NCBI RefSeq assembly: GCF_030849505.1
Contig: NZ_JAUJFI010000052.1
Span: 1 to 34,063 of the forward strand
Source of the DNA: Azospirillum isscasi
Lineage (GTDB): Bacteria > Pseudomonadota > Alphaproteobacteria > Azospirillales > Azospirillaceae
Length of the DNA: 34,063 nucleotides
Direction of reading: 5' to 3'
The notes below the pieces were generated by a model. The model had not been told where the DNA came from and made no database searches. It worked only from the letters and a program-made list of their open reading frames with translations. The position numbers were made by a program, and so were the translations under genes. Below, piece by piece: positions 8,189 through 17,896 of this stretch (positions are counted from its first letter, which is position 1; each line of letters starts with the position of its first letter).

Positions 8189-9391
8189 TCACTTCACGAG
8201 GGGGCAGCCGCTGTCCTTGGGGGCGATGTAGGCTTGCTCGCCGGGAATGGTCTTGAGGATCTTGAAATAATCCCAGGCCCCCTTCGACTCGCCGGGGGTC
8301 TTGATCTGCGCCAGATACATGTCGTTGAAAATGCGGCCATTGTCGGCGATCTTCGCGTTCTTCATCATCATGTCGGTGACCGGCGTGGCCCGCATTTTGG
8401 CGGCCACCGTGTCGGCGTCGTCGGTGCCGGCCTCCTGCACGGCCTTCAGGTAATGCTTGACCGCCGAATACACCCCCGCCTGGTTCATCGACGGCTTGCG
8501 CCCGGTCCGTTCCTCGAACCGCTTCGACCAGGCGCGGGTTTCGTCGTTCATGTCCCAGTAGAAGGAATTCGCCAGCATCAGGCCCTGCGCGGTGTCGAGG
8601 CCCAGCGCATGGATGTCGTTGACGTTCAGCAGCAGCCCCGCCAGCGTCTGGCCGCCCTGGGGGATGCCGAACTCGGCGGCCTGCTTGACCGCGTTGATGG
8701 TGTCGCCTCCGGCGTTGGCGAAGGCGACGACCTCCGCGCCCGATGCCTGCGCCTGGAGCAGGAAGGACGAGAAGTCCGAGCTTGCCAGCGGATGGCGCAC
8801 GCTGCCCTTGATGGTGCCGCCGAGCTGCTTGACGGTGTTGGCGGCTTCGGTTTCCAGCGAATGGCCGAAGGCATAGTCGGCGGTGATGAAGAACCAGCTC
8901 TTCTTGCCCTGCTCGACCAGCGCGCGGGCGGTGGAGGAGGCCACGGCGTGGTTGTCCCAGGTCCACAGGAAGCCGTAGGGGCTGCACTCCTTGCCCGTCA
9001 GGTCGGTGGAGCCGGGACCGGACATCAGGAAGATGCGCTTCTTGTCCCGCGTGATGCCCTGCACGGCCAGCGCCGCGGCGGAGTTCGGCACGTCGGCAAC
9101 GACATCGACCTTCTCCACGTCGATCCACTGGCGGGCGAGGTTGGCCGCGATGTCCGCCTTGTTCTGGTGGTCGCCGACGATGATCTCGACCTTGGTTCCG
9201 TTGACGGCGTTGCCGAACTCCTCGGCGGCCAGCCGCGCGGCCACCGCCGAGCCCTCGCCGTTGATGTCGGCGTAGATGCCGGAGCGGTCGGACAGCATGC
9301 CGATCCTGATGACGTTGTCCGACATCTGGGCCTGGGCCGTGCCGGACGCCAGGGCGGCGAAGGCGGCGCCGGCGAGAAGGATGGTGCGCAT
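8189..9391 (-). CDS. ABC transporter periplasmic substrate-binding protein, branched-chain amino acid (LivK) type
   Basis: A 400-residue binding protein of the type I periplasmic fold (Peripla_BP_6). A Sec signal peptide of about 22 residues ends in AQA. The mature chain starts with the family pattern VIRIGMLSDRSGIYADINGEGS and continues with AARLAAEEF. Relatives bind branched-chain amino acids, amides, urea or aromatic and aliphatic acids. No permease or ATPase gene is adjacent, so it must share membrane components encoded elsewhere. It is the last gene of the sigma-54-preceded operon and lies 69 bases after the SDR gene, with GTAGGGAG as ribosome site. The context suggests it captures the substrate, or a precursor, of the BKACE pathway. 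Confidence 0.9.
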   Translation of the reverse strand: MRTILLAGAAFAALASGTAQAQMSDNVIRIGMLSDRSGIYADINGEGSAVAARLAAEEFGNAVNGTKVEIIVGDHQNKADIAANLARQWIDVEKVDVVADVPNSAAALAVQGITRDKKRIFLMSGPGSTDLTGKECSPYGFLWTWDNHAVASSTARALVEQGKKSWFFITADYAFGHSLETEAANTVKQLGGTIKGSVRHPLASSDFSSFLLQAQASGAEVVAFANAGGDTINAVKQAAEFGIPQGGQTLAGLLLNVNDIHALGLDTAQGLMLANSFYWDMNDETRAWSKRFEERTGRKPSMNQAGVYSAVKHYLKAVQEAGTDDADTVAAKMRATPVTDMMMKNAKIADNGRIFNDMYLAQIKTPGESKGAWDYFKILKTIPGEQAYIAPKDSGCPLVK

Positions 9392-9460
9392 GGTTTCACT
9401 CCCTACGGTGATTGTTCTTGATGGTTGGGGCGGCTGCCGGGGACCCGGTGGGCCGGGAAC

Positions 9461-10240
9461 TCAGTGTGTCGTGTAGCCCCCGTCCACGGGGATGGCGGTG
9501 CCGGTGATCGACGCGGCGGCGTCGGAACACAGGAAGGCGATGGCGGCGGCGACCTCCTCCGGGGGGATCAGCCGGCCCGTCGGCATCCGGTCGAGGAACA
9601 CCGCCTTCAGCACGCGGTCCTCCGGCAGGCCGGTGACCTGCGCCTGCTGGGCGATCTGCTTCTCGATGATCGGCGTCAGCACCGTGCCGGGACACACCGC
9701 GTTGCAGGTGATGCCGTGCTCGGCGACCTCGATCGCCACCGACTTCGTCAGGCCGATGAGGCCGTGCTTCGCGGCGACGTAGGCCGGCTTGTGCGGCGCG
9801 CCGACCATGCCGAGGACCGACGCCGTGTTGACGATGCGCCCCCAGCGGCGTTCCCGCATCGCGGGAAGGGCCGCCTTGATCGTGTGGAAGGCGGCGCTGA
9901 GGTTGACCGCGAGCAGGAGATCCCACTTGTCCTCGGGGAACTCGTGCAGCGCCGCCACATGCTGCACCCCGGCGTTGTTCACCAGGATGTCGATCGGACC
10001 CAAAGCCGCCGCCGCATCCGCCATCATGGCGCGGGCCTCGTCGGGCCGGCTGAGGTCGGCCCCCGAATGGAGGATCGTCGTGCCGCTCTGCGCCGCGATC
10101 CCGGCACACAGCCGGTCGATCTCCGCACGGTCGCCGAAGCCGTTGAGCATGACATGGCAGCCGCGGCTGGCGAGTTCGCGGGCGGTCGCCAGCCCGATGC
10201 CGGTGGTGGACCCGGTGACGACGGCGTTTCTGTTTCGCAT
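9461..10240 (-). CDS. SDR oxidoreductase, D-3-hydroxybutyrate dehydrogenase-like
   Basis: A 259-residue classical short-chain dehydrogenase. The NAD-binding motif TGSTTGIG is at 9-16, NNAG at 88-91 and the catalytic triad at S141, Y154 and K158. The region around NNAGVQHVAALHEFPEDKW, AVNLSAAFHT and AYVAAKHGLIGLTKSVAIE resembles bacterial 3-hydroxybutyrate dehydrogenases (BdhA) more than other SDRs, including the C-terminal SITGTAIPVDGGYTTH. The likely reaction is acetoacetate plus NADH to 3-hydroxybutyrate, or the reverse. Acetoacetate is exactly the co-product of the neighbouring BKACE enzyme, which supports the assignment. It has a good ribosome site (GAAGGAAG) and lies 35 bases after the BKACE gene. 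Confidence 0.85.
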   Translation of the reverse strand: MRNRNAVVTGSTTGIGLATARELASRGCHVMLNGFGDRAEIDRLCAGIAAQSGTTILHSGADLSRPDEARAMMADAAAALGPIDILVNNAGVQHVAALHEFPEDKWDLLLAVNLSAAFHTIKAALPAMRERRWGRIVNTASVLGMVGAPHKPAYVAAKHGLIGLTKSVAIEVAEHGITCNAVCPGTVLTPIIEKQIAQQAQVTGLPEDRVLKAVFLDRMPTGRLIPPEEVAAAIAFLCSDAAASITGTAIPVDGGYTTH

Positions 10241-10275
10241 TTTCGTTCTTCCTTCGGGCTGGAGCGTCCTGCGGA

Positions 10276-11214
10276 TCAGAAGGCCACCTGGTCGGCGCCC
10301 TTGAGGGCGAGCATGGCGCGCGCCTCGGCGGGGGTGGCGACCTCAAGCGACAGCTCTTCGAGAATCCGGCGGATCTTCGCCACCTGCTCCGCGCTGTTGC
10401 GGGCCAGCCGGCCCTTGCTGAGATAAAGGCTGTCCTCCAGCCCGACCCGGACGTTCCCCCCCATGACCGCGGCCATGGTGGTGAACGGGATCTGGTGGCG
10501 GCCAGCCGCCAGCACCGACCATTCGTAATCGCTGCCGAACAGGCGGTCGGCGGTTTCGCGCATGAAGACGAGGTTGCGCTGCTCCGCGCCGATGCCCCCG
10601 AGGATGCCGAAGATCGTCTGGACGAAGAAGGGCGGCTTCACCAGCCCCCGGTCGACGAAGTGCGCGAGGTTGTACAGGTGCCCGACGTCGTAGCACTCGA
10701 ATTCGAAGCGCGTGCCGCAGCCCTCGCCCAGATGCTTCAGGATGTAGGCGATGTCGCGGAAGGTGTTGCGGAAGATGAAATCGTCCGTGCTGCGCAGATA
10801 GGGCTCCTCCCAGTCATGCTTCCAGTCCTTGTAGCGGTCGGCCAGCGGGAAGATGCCGAAATTCATCGACCCCATGTTGAGCGAGCACATTTCCGGCTGG
10901 GCCTGAAGGGGGGCGGCAAGGCGCTCCTGCACCGTCATGTTGAGCGAGCCGCCGGTGGTGATGTTCAGCACCGCGGCGGTGGATTGCTTGAGGCGCGGCA
11001 GGAACTGCATGAACACCGCCGGGTCCGGCGTCGGCTGTCCGGTGCGGGGATCGCGGGCGTGCAGGTGCAGGATCGCCGCTCCGGCTTCGGCGGCGCCGAT
11101 CCCCTGCTCGACGATCTCGTCCGGCGTCACCGGCAGCGCGTCGGACATGGTCGGGGTGTGGATCGACCCCGTCAACGCGCAACTGATGATGACCTTCTTC
11201 TGCGATGCGGCCAT
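10276..11214 (-). CDS. Beta-keto acid cleavage enzyme (BKACE, formerly DUF849)
   Basis: This 312-residue TIM-barrel zinc enzyme cleaves a beta-keto acid with acetyl-CoA to give acetoacetate and a new CoA ester (the 3-keto-5-aminohexanoate cleavage enzyme Kce is the type member). Metal ligands expected from the family are visible: H50 and H52 in HLHARDP and E260 in NVRVGLEDS. Further hallmarks are CALTGS (12-17), NITTGGS (84-90) and the Glu-rich strand FEFECYDVGH (170-179). Compared with Kce there is an insertion around 122-150 (DRYKDWKHDWEEPYL), which lies where family members differ in substrate. The flanking beta-hydroxyacyl-type and 3-hydroxybutyrate-type dehydrogenases fit a pathway of oxidation, cleavage and acetoacetate handling. 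The substrate is unknown. Confidence 0.92.
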   Translation of the reverse strand: MAASQKKVIISCALTGSIHTPTMSDALPVTPDEIVEQGIGAAEAGAAILHLHARDPRTGQPTPDPAVFMQFLPRLKQSTAAVLNITTGGSLNMTVQERLAAPLQAQPEMCSLNMGSMNFGIFPLADRYKDWKHDWEEPYLRSTDDFIFRNTFRDIAYILKHLGEGCGTRFEFECYDVGHLYNLAHFVDRGLVKPPFFVQTIFGILGGIGAEQRNLVFMRETADRLFGSDYEWSVLAAGRHQIPFTTMAAVMGGNVRVGLEDSLYLSKGRLARNSAEQVAKIRRILEELSLEVATPAEARAMLALKGADQVAF

Positions 11215-11290
11215 GAAACGGTTTCCTGTGTGTTCGACCCGAAAGGGATTGGGGGTGTGAGAATCCGGCGGTGGTCTGGCGCTCTTGCGG

Positions 11291-12202
11291 TCACGCGCTC
11301 CCGGCGCCGTCCAGCCGCTGGAGGTGGGCCGCCAGACGGGCGTGGACCTCGGTCCGCTGCGCCTCCGTCCAGCTCCGGAAGCCGGCGCCGGCCTTCATGC
11401 CGAGCCGCCCGGACGCGACGAGGTCGCGCAGCAGGGGCAGCGGTCCGGGTGTGCGGTCAAGGTCCGGCAGGACATGCTCGTGCACCGCCAGGGTCAGGTC
11501 GGTGCCGACGAGGTCGGCGTTCTCCAGCGGCCCCAGGACGGCGAGGCGCCGCCCGAAGCTGGCCTTGACCACCGCATCGACCGTTTCGGCGTCGCACACG
11601 CCGTTCTGGACGAGGGCGACCGCCTCGCGCCAGAGCGCGTGCTGCAAGCGGTTGCCGATGAAGCCGGGAACGTCCTTGCGGACATGCACCGGCATCTTGC
11701 CGACCGAGGCCAGCAGGCCGATCATCGCGGCAATCGCCGCGTCGCCGGTTTCGGCGGTCTGGATGACCTCGACCAGCGGGATTTGGTAGGGCGGGTTCCA
11801 CCAGTGGGTGCCCATGGCGCGGGATTTGTCCCGGAGCGGCTCCATGATCCGGGTGATCGGAATCACCGACGTGTTGCTCGCCAGAAGCGCGTGGGGCGGC
11901 GCCGCGGCCTCGACCGCCAGGAAGATCCGCTGCTTGAGGTCCAGATCCTCCGGGACCGCCTCGATGACGACGTCCGCGTGCCCAACGGCGTCTTCGAGGG
12001 TTTCGCAGGGCCGGATGCGGTCCGCGGCGCCGCCGTCCATCCCCAGCCGGTGGAGATTGCTGCGGACGCGATCGACGATCCCGGCCCGGCGGCCGGGGTC
12101 CGGTTCCTGAATGTCCACCCGGTGACCGGCGACCGCGAACGCCTGTGCGATCCCGTGCCCCATCAGCCCGGCGCCGATGATTCCGATACGCTGCTGCGTC
12201 AT
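11291..12202 (-). CDS. 3-hydroxyacyl-CoA dehydrogenase-family NAD-dependent dehydrogenase
   Basis: A 303-residue protein with an N-terminal Rossmann domain (GAGLMG at 10-15) and a C-terminal helical 3HCDH domain (VPGFIGNRLQHALWREA). The catalytic His is likely H133 in GTHWWNPP, with S109/N110/S112 (LASNTSVIP) nearby. Relatives oxidise 3-hydroxyacyl-CoA or free beta-hydroxy acids such as L-carnitine and L-gulonate. Because the next gene is a BKACE, which takes free beta-keto acids, a free beta-hydroxy acid substrate is plausible. The ATG was preferred over a TTG 10 codons upstream. It is the first gene of the operon, about 95 bases downstream of a -24/-12 promoter. Confidence 0.85.
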   Translation of the reverse strand: MTQQRIGIIGAGLMGHGIAQAFAVAGHRVDIQEPDPGRRAGIVDRVRSNLHRLGMDGGAADRIRPCETLEDAVGHADVVIEAVPEDLDLKQRIFLAVEAAAPPHALLASNTSVIPITRIMEPLRDKSRAMGTHWWNPPYQIPLVEVIQTAETGDAAIAAMIGLLASVGKMPVHVRKDVPGFIGNRLQHALWREAVALVQNGVCDAETVDAVVKASFGRRLAVLGPLENADLVGTDLTLAVHEHVLPDLDRTPGPLPLLRDLVASGRLGMKAGAGFRSWTEAQRTEVHARLAAHLQRLDGAGSA

Positions 12203-12296
12203 GCCCTTGTGCGTCCCCCCTGCCTGACCCAATGCCGCGGCGACGGCAGGCTCAGCCGATCATCCGCGCCACCCATATTTTCTTGGCGCAATCAAA

Positions 12297-12311
12297 GCAA
12301 GGGGCATGCCA
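12297..12311 (-). promoter_or_regulatory. Sigma-54 (-24/-12) promoter for the BKACE operon
   Basis: Read on the minus strand the sequence is TGGCATGCCCCTTGC followed by T. This matches the RpoN consensus TGGCACG-N4-TTGC at all key bases, with one C-to-T change in the -24 element. It lies upstream of the 3-hydroxyacyl dehydrogenase gene and next to the divergent gene for a sigma-54 activator, so transcription should start near 12286. Confidence 0.8.
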
Positions 12312-12452
12312 GGAATGAAAATTGTTGGTATGGAAGGGGTTAGGCAAACCGGACGGAGGCTGTGAAGGACAGGTTGGTGACGATTCCGGACATTCCACCG
12401 CGATCGGTCCCGCCCGCCCAGGCAAATCGGGGCTTTCCCTCTGTGCCGGATT

Positions 12453-12480
12453 TTGACAAAGAGTGTTCAGAATATTGACA
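12453..12480. promoter_or_regulatory. Candidate activator site: TTGACA direct repeats
   Basis: TTGACA occurs at 12453-12458 and again at 12475-12480, 22 bases apart start to start (two helical turns), in an AT-richer patch. The pair lies about 140-170 bp upstream of the -24 element, a normal distance for an enhancer-binding site, and just before the activator's own start codon. It could serve both activation and autoregulation. This is inference from position and spacing. Confidence 0.35.
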
Positions 12481-12504
12481 GGAACAGCGCAACGGGAGGC
12501 GGGC

Positions 12505-13932
<1,428 letters not shown>

Positions 13933-13953
13933 CCGCCCGCCCGCCAAGCGCGA

Positions 13954-15030
13954 TCAGAGCAGCGGCAGTTGATCGCCGGGCGCCGGAGGGGGCTTGAAGG
14001 CGGCGCAGTTCAGGCCGGCGTCGCGGGCGTTGAGGCCGAGGCGCCGGCAGGCCAGCTTGAACCGCCTGGACAGCAGCTCCGCGACCGGGCCGGAGCCCTT
14101 CATGCGGGTGCCGAACCCGGACTGGTACAGTTCGCCCCCGCGACACTGGCGCATCAGGCTGAGCACGCGGTCGGCGCGGTTGGGAGCGTGTTCGCGCAGC
14201 CATTCCTCGAACAGGTCTTTGATCTCCAGGGGCAGGCGCAGCAGGATGTAGTTGGCCTGCGTCGCCCCGGCCTCCGCCGCCGCCGCGAGGATCGCCTCCA
14301 GCTCGTGGTCGTTCAGCGCCGGAATCATCGGGCTGGCCAGCACGGCCACCGGCACCCCGGCGGCGGTCAGCTCGCGCATGGCGGCGAGGCGCCGGGGCGG
14401 CGTGCTGGCCCGCGGCTCCAGCCGGCGCGCGAGGTCGCGGTCGAGCGTGGTGACCGACAAGGCGACGTTGACCAGCCCCTTCGCCGCCATCGGGGCCAGG
14501 ATGTCGAGGTCGCGCAGCACCAGGGCCGACTTGGTGATGACCATCACCGGCTGGTTGAAGTCGCGGCAGACCTCCAGCACCGCGCGGGTGATGCGCTGCT
14601 CCCGCTCGATGGGCTGGTAGGGATCGGTGTTGGCGCCCAGCGCCAGCGGCTGGCAGCGGTAGGATTTCGCCCGCAGTTCCGCGGCCAGCAACTCCGGCGC
14701 CCTGGCCTTGCGGAAGATCTTCGTCTCGAAATCCAGCCCCGGCGACAGGCCGAGATAGGCGTGGGTCGGGCGGGCGAAGCAATAGATGCAGGCATGCTCG
14801 CACCCGCGGTAGGGGTTAACCGACCGTTCGAAGATCACGTCGGGCGACGTGTTCTTCGACAGGACCGAGCGGGCCGTGTCGTCGAAGACCTGCGTCGGGA
14901 CGGGGTCCGTGACCGCCTCGTTCCCGCCCCAGCCGTCGTCGGCCAGGACCCGCGTCTCCCGCTCGTAACGGGAGGTCGTGTTGCTGATCGACCCCCGTCC
15001 TTTCAGGGCCTGCCGCGGGATCTCGTCCAT
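13954..15030 (-). CDS. PA0069-family radical SAM protein (SplB-like)
   Basis: A 358-residue radical SAM protein of unknown reaction. The cluster-binding motif is CX3CX2C (C77, C81, C84 in RGCEHACIYC). The N-terminus LKGRGSISNTTSRYE (9-23) and the block LGANTDPYQPIERE (about 133-146) are typical of the PA0069 group, which is related to spore photoproduct lyase-like proteins. There is no adjacent partner gene: it is convergent with the sigma-54 activator (21 bases apart) and is preceded by a repeat-rich gap. No clear Shine-Dalgarno is visible upstream of the start, but the family-typical N-terminus supports it. Confidence 0.85.
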   Translation of the reverse strand: MDEIPRQALKGRGSISNTTSRYERETRVLADDGWGGNEAVTDPVPTQVFDDTARSVLSKNTSPDVIFERSVNPYRGCEHACIYCFARPTHAYLGLSPGLDFETKIFRKARAPELLAAELRAKSYRCQPLALGANTDPYQPIEREQRITRAVLEVCRDFNQPVMVITKSALVLRDLDILAPMAAKGLVNVALSVTTLDRDLARRLEPRASTPPRRLAAMRELTAAGVPVAVLASPMIPALNDHELEAILAAAAEAGATQANYILLRLPLEIKDLFEEWLREHAPNRADRVLSLMRQCRGGELYQSGFGTRMKGSGPVAELLSRRFKLACRRLGLNARDAGLNCAAFKPPPAPGDQLPLL

Positions 15031-15117
15031 GGGGGGCAGGATAGCGGCGACGGATAAGAACGTAAAGCGAACATTGCCGGCACTGTTGTGCTTTCCCGGC
15101 TCGTCAGCGCCGGTTTC

Positions 15118-15266
15118 GGGCCCCCACCCAACCCTCCCCCACTTGCGCGGGGGGGGAGGGCTTTACTCCTCCCTCCGCTCTCGGCGGACCAAGGTCCGCC
15201 TGCCGCGTCAGCGCAAGCTACGCTTGCGCGAGAGCGAAGTGGGGGGGAGGCTGGGAGGCGGGCCCC
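15118..15266. repeat. Mosaic palindromic repeat, copy 2 (nested hairpins)
   Basis: This roughly 150-bp element fills most of the 254-bp gap between the radical SAM gene and ahpF. Outer imperfect arms start GGGCCCCCACCC (15118) and end in its near complement at 15266. Inside are perfect stems GGCGGACC-aa-GGTCCGCC (15183-15200) and GCGCAAGC-tac-GCTTGCGC (15211-15229), and a GGAGGG/CCTCCC pair near 15154-15175. The left end matches the repeat at 691-715. It has no reading frame of note. Confidence 0.7.
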
Positions 15267-15284
15267 AATACAACCACTCCCCGC

Positions 15285-16865
15285 TTACGCCGCGGCGACG
15301 GCCTCCGCCGGCACCATGCGGATCAGGTAGTCGAAGGCGGACAGGGCGGCCTTCGACCCCTCGCCCATGGCGATGATGATCTGCTTGTACGGCACCGTCG
15401 TCGCGTCGCCCGCCGCGAACACGCCGGGGACGGAGGTCTGGCCGCGCACATCCACCTCGATCTCGCCGCGCGGGCTCAGCGCCACCGACCCCTTCAGCCA
15501 TTCGGTGTTGGGGACGAGGCCGATCTGCACGAAGATGCCTTCGAGATCGACCCGGTGCACCTCGCCCGTGTTGCGGTTCTTGTAGCTGAGGCCGGTCACC
15601 TTCGTGCCGTCGCCATGCACCTCGGTCGTCAGGCCGGAGGTGATGATGCGCACGTTGGGCAGGCTGCGCAGCTTGCGCTGGAGCACCTCGTCGGCGCGGA
15701 GCTGGCTGTCGAACTCGATCAGCGTCACCTCGGCAACGATGCCGGCAAGGTCGATGGCCGCTTCCACGCCGGAGTTGCCGCCGCCAATGACCGCCACGCG
15801 CTTGCCCTTGAACAGCGGGCCGTCGCAGTGCGGGCAATAGGCCACGCCCTTGTTCCGGTACTCGTCCTCGCCGGGGACGCCCATCTGGCGCCAGCGGGCA
15901 CCGGTGGACAGGATCACCGTCTTCGACTTCAGCGAGGCGCCGTTGGCGAGCTGGATTTCGATCAGGCCACCCGGAGCGGCGGCGGGGATCAGCTTCTCCG
16001 CGCGCTGGAGGTTCATCACGTCGACCTCATACTCCTTGACGTGATGCTCCAGCGCCGCGGCCAGCTTCGGCCCCTCGGTGTGGGAGACGGAGATGAAGTT
16101 CTCGATGGCCATGGTGTCCAGCACCTGACCGCCGAACCGCTCCGCCGCGACGCCGGTGCGGATGCCCTTGCGGGCCGCGTAGATCGCCGCCGCCGAACCG
16201 GCGGGGCCGCCGCCGATCACCAGCACGTCGAAGGCGTCCTTGGCCTTGATCTTCTCCGCGTCGCGCGCGGCGGCGCCCGTGTCGATCTTGGCGAGGATCT
16301 GCTCCAGCCCCATGCGGCCCTGGCCGAACGGCTCGCCGTTCAGGAAGATGGACGGCACGGCCATGACCTTGCGCGATTCGACCTCCTGCTGGAACAGCGC
16401 GCCGTCGATGGCGACATGCTTGATCCGCGGGTTCAGAACGCTCATCAGGTTCAGGGCCTGCACCACGTCGGGGCAGTTCTGGCAGGACAGCGAGAAATAG
16501 GTCTCGAACCGGTACTCACCCTCCAGCGCCTTCACCTGCTCGATGACCTCCGCCGACTCTTTCGAGGGGTGGCCGCCGACCTGCAGCAGGGCGAGGATGA
16601 GGGAATTGAATTCATGGCCCATCGGCAGGCCGGCGAAACGGACGCCGACATCGGTGCCCTTGCGGTTGATCGCGAAGGAGGGCTTGCGCGCGTCGTCATC
16701 GGTGCGGACGAAGGTGATCTTGTCCGACAGGGACGCGACGTCCTGCAGCAGAGCCTGCATTTCCTGCGACTTCGCGCCGTCGTCCAGGGAGGCGGCCAGT
16801 TCGACGGGCTGCGTGATCTTTTCGAAATAGGCCTTGAGCTGGCCTTTGACGTTGCTATCCAACAC
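15285..16865 (-). CDS. ahpF: Alkyl hydroperoxide reductase subunit F
   Basis: A 526-residue flavoprotein disulfide reductase (E. coli AhpF is 521) that passes electrons from NADH through FAD and two disulfides to AhpC. The N-terminal double-thioredoxin domain (1-200) has the redox pair C128/C131 (CQNC). The thioredoxin-reductase-like part has the FAD motif [15 protein letters not shown] (218-232), the C344/C347 pair (CPHC), the NADH motif [15 protein letters not shown] and the C-terminal [13 protein letters not shown]. It lies downstream of ahpC in the same direction, separated by 245 bases holding three hairpins, so its level may be set by partial read-through. Confidence 0.97.
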   Translation of the reverse strand: MLDSNVKGQLKAYFEKITQPVELAASLDDGAKSQEMQALLQDVASLSDKITFVRTDDDARKPSFAINRKGTDVGVRFAGLPMGHEFNSLILALLQVGGHPSKESAEVIEQVKALEGEYRFETYFSLSCQNCPDVVQALNLMSVLNPRIKHVAIDGALFQQEVESRKVMAVPSIFLNGEPFGQGRMGLEQILAKIDTGAAARDAEKIKAKDAFDVLVIGGGPAGSAAAIYAARKGIRTGVAAERFGGQVLDTMAIENFISVSHTEGPKLAAALEHHVKEYEVDVMNLQRAEKLIPAAAPGGLIEIQLANGASLKSKTVILSTGARWRQMGVPGEDEYRNKGVAYCPHCDGPLFKGKRVAVIGGGNSGVEAAIDLAGIVAEVTLIEFDSQLRADEVLQRKLRSLPNVRIITSGLTTEVHGDGTKVTGLSYKNRNTGEVHRVDLEGIFVQIGLVPNTEWLKGSVALSPRGEIEVDVRGQTSVPGVFAAGDATTVPYKQIIIAMGEGSKAALSAFDYLIRMVPAEAVAAA

Positions 16866-16995
16866 GGCGAGGGCTCCCGAAAAAGGTCATCGAAGTGAGC
16901 CCGGCGGCATCGCGCGGCGGGTCCGGGCAGCAGATTTTCTTTGAAGGCGCGTTCTGTGGCTGCGCGCTCTTTTGTCACAGCCTGGATCGCACAGG

Positions 16996-17088
16996 CCGGG
17001 CCCGGAAACGTTCCGGGCCCGGAGCCGTGCGCCATGACCGGTCCGGTCATGGTGTGAACCGTCCGGCCGCGGATGCGGCCGGCGGTTC
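16996..17088 (-). terminator. Three consecutive hairpins in the ahpC-ahpF gap
   Basis: In the direction of transcription after ahpC there are three stems. The first (17056-17088) has about 14 pairs, one bulge and a 4-nt loop. The second is a 10-bp palindrome CCATGACCGG-t-CCGGTCATGG (17032-17052). The third (16996-17022) has perfect 12-bp arms CCGGGCCCGGAA and a 3-nt loop. None has a T-run. They could be attenuators, Rho-related structures or 3' stabilisers of ahpC mRNA, giving more AhpC than AhpF. Confidence 0.6.
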
Positions 17089-17110
17089 CCGTTCGATCAG
17101 CCGGAGAGGC

Positions 17111-17674
17111 TTAGATCTTGCCGACGAGGTCGAGCGACGGGGCGAGGGTCTTCTCACCCTCTTCCCACTTGGCCGGGCAGACCTCGCCCGGGTGCGAGGC
17201 GACGTACTGGGCGGCCTTCACCTTGCGGAGCAGCTCGCGGGCGTCACGGCCCACGCCGCCGGCGTTGATCTCGACGATCTGGATCTTGCCGTCCGGATCG
17301 ACGACGAAGGTGCCGCGGTCGGCGAGGCCCTTCTCCTCGATCATGACCTCGAAGTTGCGGGAGATCGTGCCGGTCGGGTCGCCGACCATGGTGTACTCGA
17401 TCTTCTTGATGGCCGCCGAGGTGTCGTGCCACGCCTTGTGCGAGAAATGCGTGTCGGTCGAAACGCTGTAGATCTCAACGCCGAGCTTCTGGAACTCGCT
17501 GTAGTTCTCGGCCAGGTCTTCCAGCTCGGTCGGGCACACGAAGGTGAAGTCCGCCGGGTAGAAGAACACCACCGACCACTTGCCCTTCAGGTCGGCGTCG
17601 CTGACGTCGATGAACTTGCCGTTCTTGAAAGCGGTCGCCTTGAACGGCTTAACCTCGGTGTTGATCAAGGACAT
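17111..17674 (-). CDS. ahpC: Alkyl hydroperoxide reductase subunit C (2-Cys peroxiredoxin)
   Basis: A 187-residue typical 2-Cys peroxiredoxin, the same length as E. coli AhpC. The peroxidatic cysteine is C47 in DFTFVCPTE and the resolving cysteine is C166 in GEVCPAKW. It reduces H2O2, organic peroxides and peroxynitrite in the cytoplasm and is re-reduced by AhpF. The start is the ATG before [10 protein letters not shown], preceded by GGAG at 7 bases; the frame is open for hundreds of codons upstream but only as a shadow of oxyR. It is divergent from oxyR, the usual activator of this operon. Confidence 0.98.
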   Translation of the reverse strand: MSLINTEVKPFKATAFKNGKFIDVSDADLKGKWSVVFFYPADFTFVCPTELEDLAENYSEFQKLGVEIYSVSTDTHFSHKAWHDTSAAIKKIEYTMVGDPTGTISRNFEVMIEEKGLADRGTFVVDPDGKIQIVEINAGGVGRDARELLRKVKAAQYVASHPGEVCPAKWEEGEKTLAPSLDLVGKI

Positions 17675-17896
17675 GATTTCTCCATCAGTCTGAATGATTG
17701 GAGCAAGCGTCTTTCCGGTGTCCTGCCCGCGCGGCGCCGTGTCCCCATCGGGGCTACCCGTGCCGCGGCATCCCTGCCGGAAGTCTGCCCCCCCTCGTTG
17801 GTCGCTTGACACCAGGGAAGGTAGGGGTAACGGCTCAACGATGGAAGCGAAAAATACCAATCGCTTTGATCGATAAAACCGATTATTGTGCGGTGC
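17675..17896. promoter_or_regulatory. ahpC-oxyR divergent promoter region with candidate OxyR dyad
   Basis: About 220 bases separate the two start codons. A dyad ATCG-N7-CGAT lies at 17860-17874, followed after 7 more bases by ATTA (17882-17885). This spacing is that of OxyR sites (ATAG-N7-CTAT repeats), though the half-sites differ from the E. coli consensus. On the plus strand TTGACA at 17806-17811 with TAACGG 16 bases later is a possible oxyR promoter. The 5' leader of ahpC would then be long. Confidence 0.45.

Noticed and set aside
11291..12202. L-carnitine dehydrogenase and a carnitine degradation operon
   Set aside because: The dehydrogenase sequence around the catalytic His (GTHWWNPP) and the C-terminus do not look like carnitine dehydrogenase, and no betainyl-CoA thioesterase is present; left as an unknown substrate.
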